Positions 61,347 through 64,000 of a DNA stretch of 64,000 bases are shown in pieces. Position numbers and translations under genes: made by a program. Origin of the DNA: Bacteroidales bacterium 6E (GTDB taxonomy: Bacteria; Bacteroidota; Bacteroidia; Bacteroidales; Prolixibacteraceae); contig DF970690.1 in the NCBI GenBank assembly GCA_001270045.2, positions 158,369 to 222,368 of the forward strand, given 5' to 3'. Each line of letters starts with the position of its first letter. The first letter of the stretch is position 1. The notes beneath the pieces are model-generated. The model did not search any database and had not been told where the DNA came from. It saw nothing but the letters and a program-made list of their open reading frames with translations.

Positions 61347-62081
61347 CTACAGCCGTATATACTTTAAAAACTCTTCTCTGGTAGCACGGTCATTGAATTT
61401 TCCGGAATATTCTGCGGTTACAGTGCTACTATGGTCATCCTGGATTCCCCTGCATGATACACACATATGCTTTGCATCAATTACAACCGCTATGTCCTCA
61501 GTCTGCAGCGCCTTTTTCAGCTCATTGGCAATTTGCACTGTCAATCGCTCCTGGACCTGAGGTCTTCTTGCGAAGTAGTCAACAATTCGGTTAATTTTTG
61601 ACAATCCGATCACTACCCCGTTTGAAACATACCCAACATGTGCCCTACCTACGATGGGCAGAAAATGATGCTCACAGAAAGATTGCACCTGAATTTCTTT
61701 TTCCACCAGCATTTCCTTGTATTTGAACTTATTGTCAAAAACCGAAATCTTTGGTTTGTTGTCAGGATTCAGTCCATAAAATATCTCCTTGACATACATT
61801 TTAGCAACCCTGTGGGGAGTACCCATTAAACTATCGTCTGTCAAATCCATTCCCAGCGTGGTAAGGATTTCCCTAAATTTCTCCTCAATGATCGCAACCT
61901 TTTCTTCATCACTGAGATCAAAAGCATCTTTGCGTAATGGAGTATCTATGGATGTTGCCACATGCATATCTCCGATATCTGAAGTATGGTCTGAACCGTT
62001 ATGGCTATGGTGATGGCCATTCAGCTTACCGTTCATTCTTCCATTACCATTCACGCCTAATAAAATTGGTTTTTCATTCAT
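61347..62081 (-). CDS. folE: GTP cyclohydrolase I with His/Asn-rich N-terminal extension
   Basis: 244 residues from the ATG at 62081. The C-terminal 190 residues are a complete FolE: GTPHRVAKMY, zinc ligand in SFCEHHFLP, GLSKINRIVDYFARRPQVQERL, and HMCVSCRGI. It makes dihydroneopterin triphosphate for folate. The first 50 residues are an extension rich in Asn, Gly and His (HHHSH at 23-27). It looks unfolded and could bind metal, but could equally be a neutral linker. It is convergent with the YyaL gene, 59 bp apart. Confidence 0.95.
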   Translation of the reverse strand: MNEKPILLGVNGNGRMNGKLNGHHHSHNGSDHTSDIGDMHVATSIDTPLRKDAFDLSDEEKVAIIEEKFREILTTLGMDLTDDSLMGTPHRVAKMYVKEIFYGLNPDNKPKISVFDNKFKYKEMLVEKEIQVQSFCEHHFLPIVGRAHVGYVSNGVVIGLSKINRIVDYFARRPQVQERLTVQIANELKKALQTEDIAVVIDAKHMCVSCRGIQDDHSSTVTAEYSGKFNDRATREEFLKYIRL

Positions 62082-62213
62082 GACTTTTGGATTTATAGCT
62101 TTAAAACACACCTAAAAGAATTTTGTTTAAGATAAGTGCAGTATTTTTTAAACAACAAATTGAATTGAGTTATATATGGCTTCGTTTCCCGAACAACAAA
62201 TAGTACAATTTGC

Positions 62214-62221
62214 TAAGTTTG
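62214..62221 (+). promoter_or_regulatory. -7 promoter element for the M3 peptidase
   Basis: TAAGTTTG, matching TAnnTTTG, 24 bp before the GTG start at 62246. Confidence 0.5.
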
Positions 62222-62245
62222 CACCTAATAAAAAAAAATAGCTCC

Positions 62246-64000
62246 GTGAAAAAATCATTACTCTTATTGGCATTGGCAGGTATTGTAATGTCCTGCAGCC
62301 AAACCGAAAACAAACAGAATATGAATCCATTTTTCGAAGTTTACAACACACCATTTGAGGTTCCGCCGTTCGACAAAATCCAAAACGAACACTATTTGCC
62401 AGCTTTTGAGGAAGGAATGAAGCAACACAGTAATGAAATTGTATCCATTACCAAAAACAGTGAAGCTCCTTCATTCAGCAATACCATTGAGGCATTTGAT
62501 GCCAGTGGCGATCTTCTTTCCAGAGTCTCTTTGGTGTTTTTCAATGTGAAGGAAGCCAACACAAATCCTGAAATGGACAAAATTGCGGAGGAAGTTGCCC
62601 CGAAATTATCTCAGCACTTTGATGCAATTTACCTGAATGAAAATTTGTTCAGTCGCGTAAAAGAAGTTTATGACAACATGGGAACGTTAGGACTGAACCC
62701 TGAGCAGGAACGCCTCCTAAAAGAAACCTATAAAAGTTTTGTTCGCGGTGGTGCCAACCTGGAACCCGACAAAAAGGAAGAACTGAAAAAGATCAATGAA
62801 CAACTTTCGCTTCTGGAACTAAAATTCAGCCAGAATATGCTGGCAGAAACCAATAATTTCCAACTTATTCTCGACAAAGAGGAAGATCTTGCAGGACTGC
62901 CGGAATCGATAATCAATTCAGCGGCTGAGGAGGCAAAAAATGCTGGACAAGAAGGCAAATGGCTTTTCACGCTGCATAAACCGTCCTGGATTCCTTTCTT
63001 GACCTATTCAGAAAGAAGAGACTTGCGGGAAAAGTTGTATAAAGCGATGTATAATCGTTCAAACAACAACAATGAATTCGATAACAAAGCGCTCATCGGA
63101 CAATTTGTAAACCTCAGAGTCCGCAAGGCACAACTCATGGGATTTAATAGCTGGGCAGATTTTGTATTGGATGATAACATGGCCAAAACTCCTGCCAATG
63201 TTTATGATCTTCTGAGGAAGGTATGGGAACCAGGTTTGGTCCGTGCCAAAGAAGAAGCAAGAGACATGCAGGCCATGATTGACCGTGAAGGGGGAAATTT
63301 CAAGCTCGAGAGCTGGGATTGGTGGTATTACGCTGAAAAAGTCAGAAAGGAAAAATATGATCTGGATGAAGAACAACTCAGGCCATATTTCGAATTGAAC
63401 AATGTCAGGGATGGCATGTTTGCAGTGGCAAATAAACTCTTTGGTTTAAATTTCACCCTACTGAACAATATGCCAGTTTTCCATCCTGAGTGTGAAGTAT
63501 TTGAAGTAAAAGATAGTGACGGTTCACATATCGGGGTTCTTTATATGGATTACTATCCAAGAGCTTCTAAGAGTGGTGGAGCCTGGATGACAAATTATCG
63601 CGAACAAAGCGTTAAGAATGGTAAAGAAATCAGACCAGTTGTTTCCATTACCTGTAATTTTTCAAAACCCACAGGCGGAAAGCCAGCCCTTCTTTCTTAT
63701 GAAGAGGTTGAAACACTCTATCATGAATTTGGACATGGACTTCACGGGCTTTTGTCAAAATGCACTTACCAATCCCTTGCAGGAACCAATGTGGCCCGCG
63801 ACTTTGTGGAACTGCCCTCCCAGATAATGGAACATTGGGCAGCAGAACCTGAAGTGCTTGCTATATATGCCCGTCATTTCGAAACAGGAGAATCCATTCC
63901 TCAGGAACTTGTTGACAAAATACAGAAAGCGAGCAAATTTAACCAAGGTTTCATAACCACGGAATTTATTGCTGCAGCAATTCTTGATATGGATTACCAC
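62246..64000 (+). CDS. dcp: M3 family metallopeptidase (Dcp-like peptidyl-dipeptidase) lipoprotein, truncated by window end
   Basis: Open frame from the GTG at 62246 to the last base, 585 codons without stop. The N-terminus is a lipoprotein signal, KKSLLLLALAGIVMSC, with Cys18. The body matches Dcp/oligopeptidase A (FDKIQNEHYLPAFEEGMKQH near 45), with zinc motif HEFGH at residues 493-497 (63722-63736). About 100-120 C-terminal residues, including the distal part of the catalytic domain, lie beyond the window. It would cleave dipeptides from the C-termini of peptides in the periplasm. No ATG in frame precedes the signal peptide, so GTG is the start. Confidence 0.9.
   Translation, partial: MKKSLLLLALAGIVMSCSQTENKQNMNPFFEVYNTPFEVPPFDKIQNEHYLPAFEEGMKQHSNEIVSITKNSEAPSFSNTIEAFDASGDLLSRVSLVFFNVKEANTNPEMDKIAEEVAPKLSQHFDAIYLNENLFSRVKEVYDNMGTLGLNPEQERLLKETYKSFVRGGANLEPDKKEELKKINEQLSLLELKFSQNMLAETNNFQLILDKEEDLAGLPESIINSAAEEAKNAGQEGKWLFTLHKPSWIPFLTYSERRDLREKLYKAMYNRSNNNNEFDNKALIGQFVNLRVRKAQLMGFNSWADFVLDDNMAKTPANVYDLLRKVWEPGLVRAKEEARDMQAMIDREGGNFKLESWDWWYYAEKVRKEKYDLDEEQLRPYFELNNVRDGMFAVANKLFGLNFTLLNNMPVFHPECEVFEVKDSDGSHIGVLYMDYYPRASKSGGAWMTNYREQSVKNGKEIRPVVSITCNFSKPTGGKPALLSYEEVETLYHEFGHGLHGLLSKCTYQSLAGTNVARDFVELPSQIMEHWAAEPEVLAIYARHFETGESIPQELVDKIQKASKFNQGFITTEFIAAAILDMDYH

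Noticed and set aside
1-64000. Prophage, insertion sequence, CRISPR array, tRNA or rRNA
   Set aside because: No transposase, integrase, phage structural gene, regularly spaced repeats or tRNA/rRNA sequence was recognised anywhere in the window.

Overview
The window looks like chromosomal DNA from an anaerobic, fermentative member of the Bacteroidetes, probably order Bacteroidales or Marinilabiliales. The evidence is a set of phylum markers: TonB-dependent receptors with carboxypeptidase-regulatory N-termini, one paired with a DUF4249 lipoprotein; a short primary sigma factor without region 1.1; Rho with a long disordered insert; a DUF5606 protein; OmpA with thrombospondin type 3 repeats; and promoters of the TAnnTTTG type. 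Pyruvate:ferredoxin oxidoreductase and a trimeric [FeFe]-hydrogenase point to H2-evolving fermentation. I see no rRNA, tRNA, CRISPR array, prophage or insertion sequence. The genes read as a coherent core chromosome.

Layout. 0-2.7 kb: TetR regulator, Na+/Ca2+ antiporter and a secreted hydrolase. 2.7-2.9 kb: a promoter-to-terminator unit that may be a small RNA. 2.9-6.8 kb: a three-gene operon of exported proteins (transglutaminase-like, NlpC/P60, dipeptide epimerase), divergent from dapL (7.1-8.3 kb). 8.5-13.9 kb: small glycogen-binding protein, GH78 rhamnosidase, cyclase and a two-domain glycosyltransferase. 14.0-17.2 kb: MurNAc kinase-like protein, MurQ and a PBP4-type carboxypeptidase. 17.3-18.1 kb: CrcB and DUF190. 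18.2-23.9 kb: an alkaline-phosphatase-fold protein whose catalytic residues are mostly replaced, then DUF4249 and its TonB receptor. 24.2-27.7 kb: HndA-, HndC- and HndD-type hydrogenase. 27.9-32.9 kb: GH77 glucanotransferase, an esterase and an EEP-family phosphatase/nuclease. 33.1-40.1 kb: PFOR, an AAA ATPase and Rho. 40.4-43.3 kb: primary sigma, Rpe, DJ-1-like protein and an ECF sigma. 43.5-48.8 kb: TonB receptor, DUF5606, exonuclease, OmpA and an RRM protein. 49-64 kb: Tat-type isoaspartyl-peptidase family protein, Kef-type antiporter with its flavoprotein, nucleoside hydrolase, CstA, GT39, GNAT, YyaL, FolE, and an M3 peptidase cut off by the window end.

How the genes work together. The strongest theme is cell-wall turnover: NlpC/P60, an exported dipeptide epimerase and a transglutaminase-like lipoprotein for stem peptides, a kinase and MurQ for MurNAc, PBP4, and DapL for diaminopimelate. 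The second theme is pyruvate and NADH oxidation coupled to H2 through PFOR and a compact hydrogenase. The observations I rate highest are the exported epimerase operon, the phosphatase-like pseudoenzyme, the compact hydrogenase, two candidate free-standing small RNAs, the ATG-TAA start in the Kef flavoprotein gene, and a run of tail-to-tail overlapping genes without intrinsic terminators.
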